Assembly: GCA_020746835.1 (NCBI GenBank)
Contig: JAGPNK010000003.1
Coordinates: 496,001-560,000, forward strand
Length of the DNA: 64,000 nucleotides
Direction: 5' to 3'
Source: Stachybotrys elegans
Lineage: Eukaryota; Ascomycota; Sordariomycetes; Hypocreales; Stachybotryaceae
Shown: one piece after another, positions 9,954 to 20,628 of the stretch
Position numbering within the stretch: position 1 is the first letter of the stretch
Layout: the number at the start of each line of letters is the position of its first letter
Made by a program: the position numbers and the translations under genes
The notes under the pieces: generated by a model
The model's input: the letters and a program-made list of their open reading frames with translations, nothing else
Databases searched by the model: none
Told to the model about the DNA's origin: nothing

Positions 9954-11666
9954 ATGGGCTCGCAGGGCGCCGACCTCCAAGCGCCTGCGCTGGCACGGGC
10001 CGACGACACGACGACGACGCAGCAGCAGCCCAAGATGCCGCCGCCAGAGAAGCCCTCCGATATCCTCAGGCGCTCCTACGTCGTCCTCTCCTTCTGGGCC
10101 ATTGTCCTGCTGCTCGGCCTGCCCATCTGGTGGAAGACGACGTCCATCTACCGCGCTTCTCTGCCCCTCGATGCCATGCTGCAATGGGCTGACGGCAAGG
10201 TGAGATGCTCCCCCACCCCCCCCCCCCCTTCGCACTCCCATGCTGACCTCTTCAAGGCCTGCCGTCCCGTCTTCCCTCTCCAGATTTCCATCCAGGCCGA
10301 TGCTCTCCCCGACGCAGAGGCCCAGCACCTTGTTCGCTTGACCCAGCACGCCCTCGACGACCTCAATGACTTCTCGGGCCACCACCTTCGGCTCCGTCTT
10401 GCCCCCAAGCACGTCGATGGCGAGGCGGCTGCCCTCAAGGCGTACGACCCGGATGCCGCTTTGACGATCCAGCTCACCCCCGGAGACGCCACGACCGCTT
10501 CCCTCAACCCCCACACGCCCGTTCTCGACATTGCGTACCCGCCCAACTCAGTCCCCTCTACCAATACTGCTTCCTCCGCCCTGGCTACGTATATTGCCAA
10601 CGAGCTCCGTTCAACGTTTGCCGAGGAGCAAACCATCATCTCCTACCTCTTGTCTGCCGCCAGCGCCGGCTCTCCCTCCCCGAGCGCATCCGTCGCCCGA
10701 CCTGCGGGATTGACGCCCGACATGGTCGAAGCATTGTCCAAGCGCACAACGCGATCTCTACGCTATTCTCCCTCGTACCACCTCACCTTTTCTCTCTTCA
10801 CGCCCGTTTCGGTCCCGAATACGTGGGACATCGATGCCGCCATCCGCGAGTACGTACAGCCCGTACTAGATATCCTCAGCCAGATCCACAACTTCACCAT
10901 CGACACGCAGGTGCAGTTGTATGCGACCCCGGGAGCTCAGTCGCAGGTCCTCAACAAGGATGATCTGGCTTCCTTCATCAACGCCGCCGAGTGGCCGCTG
11001 TCGCCATCCATCGGCGGTGCGCCTACGGTCAACTTCCTGACGTATATTGGCAACCAGACCATCGGACTCGACGACACCCCCGAGCGCACCTCGCACTCTT
11101 GGATGATTCCCCAGTGGGGCACCGTTTACCTGCTACCGCTGCCCGACACCACGACGCACGTTGGCAGCGATGTGCTCAAGCAGCCCATGCTCACATTTGC
11201 CGGCCACCTGCTGTCGCTGTTGGGCACCCCCCACTCGGGCTCTCTGCCACTGCGCCTGTCCACGCTCTCGCGCATTCGTTCGGCAGATCTGCTTCTGCGG
11301 GCATCGTCGACGCTAGGCTCGCTGGCCAGGCTGTCGCTGGCGCTGCCGTCGATCCCTATCCCACAAAGCGTGGCCGACGGCGTGTCCAAGAGCATGTACC
11401 ACCTGGAGCAGGCGTGTGCCAGCCTAGGTGGGCCCGAGGGCCTGATGCACGCGCGCAAAGCCGAGGCGGAAGCCGAGACGGCCTTCTTCGAGAAGAGCAT
11501 GGTGGGACAGCTGTACTTCCCAGACGAGCACAAGGTGGCGGTCTACCTGCCGCTGCTGGGGCCGGTGGGAGTGCCGCTCATCATTGGATTGGTGACGGAG
11601 CTGCGGAATTGGATCAAAAAGAGGAAACAGAGGGCCCAAGAGGCCAAGGAGAAGAAGACGGAGTAA
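9954..11666 (+). CDS. GPI17: GPI transamidase subunit PIG-S / GPI17
   Basis: Two exons, 9954-10199 and 10284-11666, give 542 residues. The intron is 84 bp (10200-10283), with donor GTGAGA, a CTGAC branch site and acceptor CTCCAG. Its length is a multiple of three and it has no stop, so an unspliced frame looks open. The product has the PIG-S layout: a short cytosolic N-terminus, a membrane segment at about 41-62 (YVVLSFWAIVLLLGLPIWW), a large luminal domain, and a second membrane segment about 40 residues from the end (YLPLLGPVGVPLIIGLV), then a Lys/Arg-rich cytosolic tail. GPI17 is a non-catalytic subunit of the ER transamidase that attaches GPI anchors to proteins. The start ATG (GCCATGG) has a strong context. 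Confidence 0.9.
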   Translation: MGSQGADLQAPALARADDTTTTQQQPKMPPPEKPSDILRRSYVVLSFWAIVLLLGLPIWWKTTSIYRASLPLDAMLQWADGKVRCSPTPPPPSHSHADLFKACRPVFPLQISIQADALPDAEAQHLVRLTQHALDDLNDFSGHHLRLRLAPKHVDGEAAALKAYDPDAALTIQLTPGDATTASLNPHTPVLDIAYPPNSVPSTNTASSALATYIANELRSTFAEEQTIISYLLSAASAGSPSPSASVARPAGLTPDMVEALSKRTTRSLRYSPSYHLTFSLFTPVSVPNTWDIDAAIREYVQPVLDILSQIHNFTIDTQVQLYATPGAQSQVLNKDDLASFINAAEWPLSPSIGGAPTVNFLTYIGNQTIGLDDTPERTSHSWMIPQWGTVYLLPLPDTTTHVGSDVLKQPMLTFAGHLLSLLGTPHSGSLPLRLSTLSRIRSADLLLRASSTLGSLARLSLALPSIPIPQSVADGVSKSMYHLEQACASLGGPEGLMHARKAEAEAETAFFEKSMVGQLYFPDEHKVAVYLPLLGPVGVPLIIGLVTELRNWIKKRKQRAQEAKEKKTE

Positions 11667-12249
11667 TGGAACAGAGGTCAAGAGAAATAAAATGTACTAT
11701 AGATACCCACCCCATGACATATACAGCGCTGCATATCTGCATGTCTCGACAGACAGCCCGGACGTTCTCGCATCCTTGAATAGATAGAAAGGAATATCCA
11801 CTTGGCAACATGGGACGCAACAAGTGTCCTGCTGGGCATATAATAAAATGCCGATCTGTATTTTGTGATAGTGAGGCTTGCCAAGGTGGATGAGCTCATA
11901 GCGCCGGCTTCTTCCCGCTAACAGTTAGCCTGCAGGGACCTCGGCCACATGGTTTCAGCCCAATCAACCCCTCCAGGCCTTGCATGGCCTTTATGACGCT
12001 GGACGCCGCCATGTACAGCCACAATATTGATACTCGCTAAACAACAATAAACAAAAGATCCTGCCAGCAAGTACACAGATTGCCATTGCTTGCTGCAACC
12101 GACCATGCCCTGACGCGATCGAGCTGTACCTGACGGCCGGACGAAACGACGAGCCCACGAAACCTCCCTCTACCTCCAGATAGCCCACGAAACCTCCCTC
12201 TACCTCCAGATAGCCCACGAAAACGAACGCCCAGTCGACGACGGCAACG
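11667..12249. other. Intergenic region between GPI17 and the alpha/beta hydrolase
   Basis: Contains the GPI17 3' UTR (AATAAA-like motifs near 11687 and 11844) and the leader of the hydrolase. Apart from the 30-bp tandem duplication annotated separately, nothing recognisable is present. Confidence 0.55.
12152..12222. repeat. 30-bp tandem duplication in the hydrolase leader
   Basis: The unit beginning AGCCCACGAAACC occurs at 12152-12181 and again, identically, at 12182-12211, followed by a partial third copy (AGCCCACGAAA). It lies 28 bp upstream of the hydrolase ATG. The identity of the two copies suggests a recent duplication. Confidence 0.95.
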
Positions 12250-13559
12250 ATGCTCCCCGAGCCCGCGCTCACGTTGACGCTGCCCAGCATACACGACGGC
12301 ACCGTGCTCGACTGCCGGCTGTACCACCCGGTGTCGCTGGCGGCCTCGAACCTGCGCGCCCCGCCGTGGACGCGCGATGCCGCCATCGTCGCCCACCCGT
12401 ACGCGCCCATGGGCGGGTGCTGCGACGACCCCATTGTCGAGGTCGTGGCCGCGCAGCTGCTGCGCAAGGGCTTCCTCGTCGGCACCTTCAACTTCAGGTA
12501 CGGCAATTCCGGTATATACGTCTGAGACGGTCCACGTGTGTGTGTGCGCGTGCGGGGTGCTGATGATTGTGGCTGGCTAGAGGCGCGGGCACCTCCGCGG
12601 GGAGTACGTCGTGGACGGCCAGGCCGGAGCGAGAGGATTACATGAGCTTTGTAGGGTTCTTGGTGTACTACCTGCACTATCTGGACCCCTTTGTTGCTGA
12701 CGACGAGCGTGATGTGCATGCTGTCTCGTTGTCCAAGGGTGCGCCGGTGCTCCTTCTGGCGGGATACTCGTACGGCGCCATGATAACGTCGCAGCTCCCG
12801 CCGCTGCAGGACATTCTCGACGTCTTTGCGAACCCCACCTCCGGCTCCGACGCCGCCCATATACGACTCCGAGCCCACCACCTGGCGTCCCAGCAGAACG
12901 CCATCCTCGGCGGTGTCCGCGCCGCCGTACTCGAGCGCCGTCTGCAGCCGCGCAGCCCGCGCATGGGCGTCCGCGTTGGCGGCGGCGAAGGCACGGGCCC
13001 GTCGAGCCCCAGGAAGAGCCACGACAGCGCGGGTCGCCGAAGCTTCTCCGAGGCCGAGGATAAGCTGAGAAAGGGAGTCCACGACCTGCTCATCAAGACG
13101 AAGCTGCACCACGGGGCGGCCGCACGGCACGGGCATAGAGCGTCCTCGCACAGCGTGCAGAGCGACCCGACTGCCTTCTCGTCGTCGCCTGCCACGCCCG
13201 TCGAGGACAAGATGGCGCCCGTGGCGGAGCTGGTGGTGCCGCGGCCGGCGTACCTGCTCATCTCGCCGCTGCAGGGCGTCATCACGCACCTGGCGACCAT
13301 GTCCTTTGGGCGGCAGGCGACGGGGGGGCCGGCCGAGACCAAGCTCGTGCGGGAGCCGACGCTGGCCGTCTACGGTGACCGCGACGTGTTCGTGCCGGCG
13401 AGCCGGCTGAAGGCGTGGGCGGCGCGGCTGCGGGGGCAGGCTGAGTCGCGGTTCCGTGGTGAGGAGATTGCTCCCGCCGGGCACTTCTGGGTGGAGGAGG
13501 GGGCGCTGGGGAGGATGAGTGAGTTGGTGGGAGAGTTTGCTGCGGTGTTGAGGCGGTGA
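12250..13559 (+). CDS. Alpha/beta-hydrolase superfamily protein (COG2945-like)
   Basis: Two exons, 12250-12497 and 12581-13559, give 408 residues. The intron is 83 bp, GTACGG to GGCTAG, and splits an Arg codon within FNFRGAG. The N-terminal half matches the pattern of the bacterial and fungal COG2945 hydrolases: AHPYAPMGGCCDDP, then GTFNFRGAGTSAG. A catalytic triad can be proposed: Ser146 in AGYSYGAM, Asp349 in YGDRDVF, His384 in APAGHFW. Between the Ser and Asp strands is an insert of about 110 residues, Arg/Ser/His-rich and probably disordered, which bacterial relatives lack. No signal peptide is seen, so it is probably intracellular. Substrate unknown. A long antisense frame on the minus strand is a GC-bias shadow. 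Confidence 0.82.
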
Positions 13560-14095
13560 GCGAGATCTTTGACATGTTGGTTCAAAGGTGGTGCCTGGAC
13601 AAAGTAAGGTTGAGGTAACATGTGCTGAAGGTGCGCCATCCGTGCGACATGCCCGGCTATGTGAGGGCGGTATCTGGCGCGGGACTGCATGGGGATCGAT
13701 CGTCTATTAATTCCCTGGTTGAACAGGCTGGATGATCAACATGGTCCTTGGGTGTGACGGCCCCAGATTCATGCTGATGGCTTTCTGATGGTGCCATCGT
13801 GTCAGACGTTGACGTGCATGCGTCATACGAGAGCAAGTGGCTCGGCTTCACGGAAGCTCCTGTAATGATGTCTTCCAGTGGCTTCTTGAAATCACGGCAC
13901 TGGAATGAAGGACTGGGATATACAGCCCAGCCATGTCTTGGCCCTACGAATTATTGCGGGGATGGTGGAATCGAGCTGCAAATGTGGTACAAAGCACAAC
14001 GTCTAAGAGGCTTAATGAAATTATAGTCAACGTAACGGCCCAGGGCAGGCTGGATGTTCTTAATCGAACCAACTGTGACGCGCGATGATGTCTAA
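13560..14095. other. Convergent intergenic region
   Basis: Lies between the 3' ends of the hydrolase (plus) and the sugar transporter (minus). No coding potential or structured element recognised. Confidence 0.5.
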
Positions 14096-15856
14096 TTACA
14101 CTCTTTGCTCACCCTCCATCTCGGCGGCCTTGGCGTGGCCGGCCAGCTGCTCCTCGACACGCTTCTCAAGCTCGGTGCCGGCCTTGAACTTGGACATGTC
14201 CATGGTCGGGACGAAGAGCGGTGCCTCGGTGAAGAGGTAGCGCATCTCCTCGAGGGGTCGCTTGGCCGTCTCGGGCAGGATGGCCCAGAACCAAACTGCA
14301 TTGGTAAAGTTGCAGACCTGGACTGTTAGCTATTTAGGAGAGAGAGGGGGATGTGTATGTGTGCTTACAATGAAGAGAATGTACCAGCGCCAGCCGATGC
14401 CCGTCTCGTCGTTGAGAGCCACAGACGTCGTCTGGCCAATCATGGTGTTGAAAGCAAAGGAGGTCATGGTGGCAATGGCCACACCGTAGGATCGCGTTTT
14501 GGTATCAAAGATCTCGGCGGGGATGATCCAGGACAGAGGTCCGCAGGTCCAGCTGAAAGAGAAGTTGTAGAGCCACGTCATGGCGATGAAGCCCCAGGCG
14601 GCAGAACCCCCGCCGCCACTGCTGCCAGGTGGGAAGACGGCCAGGAGGATAGTGGCGATGATAAAGGTGACCATGTTGGCGAGATTGCCGAGAATCAGGA
14701 CCCAGCGGCGACCGGTGTAGTCGATGGTGACCATGCAGAGGAACTGGGCGACGAGGGCGAGGACAGAGGAGATGGCCTGGTAGCGCAGGGTGTCATGGCC
14801 CTCGATGCCAATCTTGCTGTAGATTTCGACAGAGTAGTACTGGATGGCAGAGACGCCCGTCATCTGGATGGCGGCCTGGATGGAGCAGGCGAGGATGAGA
14901 CGGCGCAGGCATGACCGGTCGGTGAAGAGCTCGCTGATGCTCTGGGCCTTGTGCTGGTGCTCCTCGGCGATGGCGGCGGTGATCTGGGCATACTCGGCCT
15001 GGACCCAGGGGTCGTCGATGTCGCCGTGGGCGTGGAGCTTGGCCAGCGTGGCGAGACCCTCGGCGCCGCGGTCGTGGTCGATGAGCCAGCGGGGGGACTC
15101 GGGGAAGAAGAGGATCAGCAGGGCGAGAACGCCTCCGGGGATGATCTGGATGGCCAGGGAGAGACGCCACTGGAGGGGGTTGTCGTCGGGGAAACCGATG
15201 TAGCATCCTGGGGCGTGTCAGTCGGGTAAGTAAAGGTATGATTCGGGGAGGGAGATATTCTACCGTAGGAGATCCAGGCGGCAGAGAGGGCGCCGATTCC
15301 CAACATGAACTGCTGGAGACTGGTGACGCGGCCACGGATGTCGGGATGGCAGAGCTCTCCTTGGTAGACGGGGACAATCATGCAGAGGAAACCAACACTA
15401 TGTCTGGTCAGCCTGCGTGTCAGATGGAAAGGAAAAAGGAAGGAAGACGCACCCAACGCCGGCGAAGCAGCGGCCCGAGTAGAGGTAGTTGATGTGGTTG
15501 GCGGCGGTCTGCAGAGCACCTCCGAGGCAAAAGACGAGAGCCCCGACAAGGATGGTGATCTTGCGGCCGAGACGTTCACTGACGGGGGCGGCGAGGGCGG
15601 CGCCGAAGAAGGCACCGCCGGTGAAGATGGAGACTACAGCGCCTCTGGAACGACAGTCAGTACATGGATGGAGATGGAGGTATATCAGCAATGGGCATAT
15701 TGCATACCGCTCATCGGGATTATCGCCAAAGCGCTCGATAAAGTTGGGCGAGGCGATGGCCTCGGCAATGACACCAAGATCATATCCGAAAAGCAGGGAA
15801 CCGAGCGAGGCGAAGACGCTCACGAGGAACTGGTACCACTTCGGAGGAAGGGCCAT
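14096..15856 (-). CDS. MFS sugar transporter (sugar porter family)
   Basis: Five exons on the minus strand: 15708-15856, 15453-15644, 15264-15397, 14369-15207, 14096-14317, giving 511 residues. The four introns are 51-63 bp and all have GT..AG ends. The protein shows sugar-porter hallmarks: FGYDLGVIAEA in helix 1, SERLGRKITIL (GRK motif), PVYQGELCHPDIRGR, PESPRWL, TGRRWVL, and PETAKRPLEEM at the end of helix 12. Length fits the 12-helix family (about 500-550 residues). It would import a mono- or oligosaccharide by proton symport at the plasma membrane. Substrate cannot be read from sequence. Divergence from a GH51 arabinofuranosidase 985 bp away suggests arabinose-containing sugars (inference). 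Confidence 0.9.
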
Positions 15857-16049
15857 GGTGAAGAGGGCGCTTGGATGAAGAGGAGAGAGGTAGATTACGG
15901 TGAGACAAGAGGAACACGACAAGAGGCAGAGGCAGAGACGGGAAGACAAGGTTGATATTTAAACAATGCAATGCAACGCTGGACACTCAAGGATCGTACG
16001 TCAACGAATCACCATGGTCTTGGCTGGACCGCGTAGCATCTCTCTGTTC

Positions 16050-16217
16050 CCCCAGGCGTCCGGGATCACATTCATGGCTGGAGCCGACCGGTCTATAGTC
16101 TGATGCGCGACCCATGGACAGGACGAGCCCTCATGTCGTTGGCCTAATGCACACCGAGAGACTCCAAAGTCTGGGGTTTAACAGGCATCATCACTCTGGG
16201 GAACCGTTTTTCCCCGC
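16050..16217. promoter_or_regulatory. Cluster of four CreA/Cre1-type sites in the shared promoter
   Basis: Between the divergent transporter and arabinofuranosidase genes (15857-16841), the SYGGGG consensus for the fungal carbon-catabolite repressor CreA occurs at 16050-16055 (minus), 16171-16176 (plus), 16196-16201 (plus) and 16212-16217 (minus). Three of them fall within 47 bp, and functional CreA targets often have closely spaced sites. The motif is short and would also occur by chance. I saw no clear XlnR or AraR site by eye. Confidence 0.35.
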
Positions 16218-16841
16218 ATGAATCCCCCACAGACGAGGGCGCGTGGCATTACAGGTATTGACTTCGCGTAATGCACCAGGGGGGGGCTGGCTCCTACATG
16301 GGGAAAAGAAAGAAGAAAAGGTCGGAGGTGAGTAAGAGAGAGAGGGAGGGAGGGCTTGCATGCGCTCCAATCATGAAGCCGGCTCGGGGCTCCGGGCGTG
16401 CGGGTCCCGAGAACCGGCAAAAGCTCCGAGTAGTCCGTAGAGGCAACCAGGTTATGGATCGTACATGTTCCTTTCCTTCTTTTGTCCATGGTAAGCCCCA
16501 TCTAGTATTTGAGCTAGTTGTTTGAGAAGTGGTACAGCCGGTGGCTTTCAATGGGGAGCTACACCGGGCCAGGAGTTGGCATGGGCGAATGCTGGTGTTT
16601 TTTGTCTTGTTGTAAGCGACGATCCAAAGGGCGCCTCCACTCGGGTATCGCGAGCGATAGGGAATCGTGCCGTCGCCCGACTCGGCTTGGCTGAGGCCCG
16701 ACGAGGAGATGCGTGCGGTTCCACATGTCAATGATGGTGTGAAGAGGAGGGGGAGATGAGCCCCTCGTCTTGATTATTTTTTTTTTCTTTCTTCTCCTTC
16801 TTGATTCTTGCTTTATTTAAATTTAAAGAGTAGTCATAGTC

Positions 16842-18585
16842 ATGGCAACGTTTACACGCATCGGCGACGAGGAGCGACCTAGCATCTCGGTCGATCCGAG
16901 CGCCGTCATCTCCAAGATTGACGACAATGTCTACGGCGGCTTCACTGAGTGCGTAGCCATCCACGAAGCCTCTGGTTCCCCATGAAACAGCGAGGCTGAC
17001 GACGACAGGCACATGGGCCGGTGCATCTACGGCGGCATCTACGACCCGGGCAGCGAGCTCTCGGACGACAACGGCTTCCGCAAGGACGTCATCGAGGCCA
17101 TGCGCGAGCTGCGCGTGCCCGTCGTGCGGTACCCCGGCGGCAACTTCATCGCCACGTACCACTGGCTGGACGGCGTCGGCCCCCGCGACAAGAGGCCCGC
17201 GCGCCCGGAGCTGGCCTGGATCGGCACCGAGACGAACCAATTCGGCACCGACGAGTTCCTCAAGTGGTGCGAGGTCGTGGGCACGGAGCCGTACTTTTGC
17301 CTCAACTTTGGAACGGGTGCGCATGCGTATACACACAGAGGCCAGGAGGGCGAGTTGCTGACCGTCTTGTTTTAGGAACGCTGGATGAGGGTATGACATG
17401 ATGGTTCGTCAACGAAAAGCCCCGAGCTGACCGTGAGAAGCCCTCGGATGGGTAGAGTACTGCAACTCGGACCGCAACAGCTACTACGCAAACATGCGTC
17501 GCAAAAACGGCCGCGAGAAGCCGTACAATGTTAGTTCCAGGTTCTTACCACGTCCATCTGATATATATAACCGTCTATAGGTCAAGTACTGGGCTCTCGG
17601 CAACGAAGTCTGGGGCCCGTGGCAGGTCGAGCAGATGACCAAGGAGGACTACGCCAAGAAGGCGTACCAGTGGGCCAAGGCGCTCAAGCTGCTGGACCCG
17701 AGCATCACGCTGATCCTGTGCGGCGAGACGGGCCATGCCGAGTGGGACGCCTACGTGCTCAAGCAGTGCGTCAAGTTCGACGTGCACGGGCTCGGGGGCA
17801 GCACGACGGCGAGCCTCATCGACATGCACAGCATCCACATCTACACGGCGAGCGAGGACCACGTGCAGAACGCCGTGGCGCCGCGCAGCGCGGAGCGGGC
17901 GATTCAGATTGCGGCGGCGCTCGTGGACCTGGCGCGCATCGAGAACCAGGTGCCGCCGACGGTGCGCAAGCAAAAGATATGCTTCGACGAGTGGAACGTG
18001 TGGGATCCGTCGCGGGCGCCGGGCGAGGAGGGCGCCGAGGAGAAGTACACGCTGTCGGACGCGCTGGCCGTGGGCGCCTGGCTCAACGTCTTCATCCGGC
18101 AGTCGCAGCACGTGGGCATGGCCAACATTGCGCAGTCGGTCAACGTCATCTCGCCGCTCATGACGACGCCGCGCGGCCTCGTCAAGCAGACGACGTGGTG
18201 GCCGCTGCTGCTCTTCAGCCGGCACATGCGCGGGTCGACGGTGGCGGCGCACGTCCGGTCGGCCGAGTACACGGGGGCGACGAGCCCGGCCTGGATCCGC
18301 GGCGCCATCGAGACGCCCTGGCTCGACGTGAGCGCGGCCCTCGACGCCGAGGGATGGGTCAACCTGGCCGTGGTGAATGTGCACGAAGCGCGCGACATGG
18401 AGACGGACGTGCTGGGCGTGAGGGACGGCGCCGAGGTGCAGGTGTTTACGGTGACGGGCGAGGGGGTCAAGGTGACGAATACTGAGGACAAGCAGGAGGT
18501 TGGCATTGCGGAGAGCAAGTGGGATGGTAAGGGGGCGTATGTGTTTCCTAAGCACTCGCTGACGCTGCTGCGGTGGAAGAAGTAA
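16842..18585 (+). CDS. abfC: Intracellular GH51 alpha-L-arabinofuranosidase
   Basis: Five exons, 16842-16948, 17009-17316, 17376-17390 (only 15 nt), 17441-17529 and 17581-18585, give 507 residues; introns are 50-60 bp. The frame is continuous through the micro-exon and restores [20 protein letters not shown]51 hallmarks: VRYPGGNF near the N-terminus, acid/base Glu182 in [11 protein letters not shown], nucleophile Glu310 in CFDEWNVW, and the C-terminal beta-sandwich ending LTLLRW. There is no signal peptide, and the length matches bacterial-type intracellular GH51 enzymes (about 500) rather than the longer secreted fungal ones; Aspergillus AbfC is the comparable fungal type. It would release terminal arabinofuranose from imported arabino-oligosaccharides, which fits the adjacent sugar transporter. 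Confidence 0.9.
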
Positions 18586-20628
18586 TATTGATACAGGCTG
18601 TCTATAATTTACGTTGTTTACATTTCACTACATGGGCTGTTGATTTAAATGTACTTATATTTGGGCATGCTGTTGTCCAATATAGGAGAATGAAAGCCAT
18701 ATATCCAGCAGTACCACAACCACGCGAATATATCTAGACGATCAATCAAACCATGAAAAATAACCACAAACATCGTTTCGCCATCCTTCATCAATATCCC
18801 ATATCAGCTCGCTTTGCACAGAGTGAAGAGCGGACGGTTGCACCACGGCTCCAGGGTAGCATCCCATAAACAGCCATACATAAACATGCATCCCACGCAA
18901 CAAACACGGCACCACCAACACGTCATGTTGGTCGTTTGCCATCTGAAACACGTCCGTCTGAAACAAACATCCCCTGGCCCCCAGATCACCCAGCCTTCTC
19001 AGCTCGTCTTTTCCTCTCCAAGCGCCGTACCCTTCCTGCCCTCGCATCCTCGCTGGACGACGCAGCTGCTCGTGAGGGACCGCGCTAATCCGCTTCCGGA
19101 GAGTACCTGCATGATAGCCGCCCAATCACCAACCGCTACCCCACACCACCATTACTGCTTCTGGTATAGAGCTACGGGTAGCTTGATCGTAGACGCGCGC
19201 CTCCACGATGCCGGTCGGCCAATCAGCGGCTCCGCGCAGATCCCACTTTACGGCCTTTGGTTGCACGACGAGGCACCTCCAAGCGCTTCTCTCACCAACA
19301 CCCGTTGCCCATTCGTCATTCTCTTCGTTGCTCTGTCGCCGTCCCTGCTGCGCGCGCAGATTGTGCGAACCGCTTGAACCTACCTAGTTCCCCCCCTGGT
19401 CCTTGCCAGCTCCCTCCCCCTCGCCCTCCCCTTCTGCCTCTTATCTGCACCTCGAAGCGCCGGACCGCCCATCTGCTGATCCGGCGCGTCTGTCTGTCTC
19501 CCTCCCTTCTCGTCTTGATCTTCCTCGGGTCTCGCTGCTGCTGCCAAGAAAAAAACCAAAAAACCCCAGCTTGCTTCTCCTACCTTACTGCCTTATTGTC
19601 TCTGCCGCCCTCTGCTAGCCTCTTCCCCCCCCATGCATCGGTCCTCTTCATTTCCCCTTCATCTTCCCGCCCGCCTCTAATTTGCCCATGGACCGCCGCG
19701 GCGGCTACGGTCCCGCCACCACGGATCTCCTCCACACGTCTCCGTAGATTGTGCCCCTAACCTGCATGCACGCTCTCTCTCTCTCTCGTATGTAGCCAAC
19801 GACCAACATCCTGCCTGTCCATCACCTGCACCGGTACATGCCTTGTTTTGTTCTGCCGGCCTGCCTTCCCTGTCTTTTCACCAACGGGCCCCCCAGTTAG
19901 CCGCCCGGCCCGGACTTCATCTCATCTGCTCCCTCGTAACCGCCCGCGACATCCCCGTTCCTCATCCTCGGGAGCCAATCTGCGATGCCCTTTCCGTCGA
20001 CACTCGTCTTTCCAGACACATGGTTCTCGTTTCACTCCCCTTGTCCGCCGCCGCGGCCTGTTTCATCTGGGTAGCCGCCCATGGCCATACTGGATGTCGT
20101 CGTTTCTCCTCGTCTCCATACCTGGTCGTCAAGTTTAAAGCAAGCTCCATGTCCTGCTTTTGAGGCCTTCTCATTTCCCCTTCCTACAGACCATCCTACC
20201 ATCGCTCAACAAGCCAGCTCAGTTTTCCTTTTCCTGTTTTTTTTTTCCTATCTCTTTTTCCTTGTGTCCTCTTTCCTTGTGTCTGTGGATCTCCTATTTT
20301 CCTTAACACAATCTCTATCTCTATTGTCTCGTCTCTCCATCTCCATTTACATCTCCATCTATCGTCCTGTCTCGTCTTTGTCTTGTCAAAACAGACCTCT
20401 CCTATCACTCTTCCATTTTCTTTCCCTCTTGGCCATTCATTTCTTACAATTCGTCGTCTCCTTGTTTTGTCCTTGGCCTTTTTTTCGACCGCGACCTGCA
20501 TCAGTCTGCGTCGAATCAAACCCCATAATCCTTTCTCCCTCGTTTCATCCTTAGAAGCCCAGAGCATCCTCCCGGCGCTTCTTCAAACACACACACACCG
20601 TCTCTTCCTCTCATTGCACAGCCTCTCT
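18586..20628. other. Gene-free region and long pyrimidine-rich leader of the Myb gene
   Basis: Two kilobases without a supportable gene. From about 19,300 to 20,628 the plus strand is extremely C/T-rich, with long T runs near 20,236 and many short upstream ATGs and frames. This is typical of fungal regulatory genes with long 5' UTRs. A spliced non-coding 5' exon is possible but not demonstrable from sequence. Confidence 0.5.

Noticed and set aside
11991..13484. 497-codon open frame on the minus strand
   Set aside because: It is antisense to the alpha/beta hydrolase, whose domain motifs and splice sites are clear. The frame is open because of high GC3 on the opposite strand and is Arg/Gly-rich without any domain.
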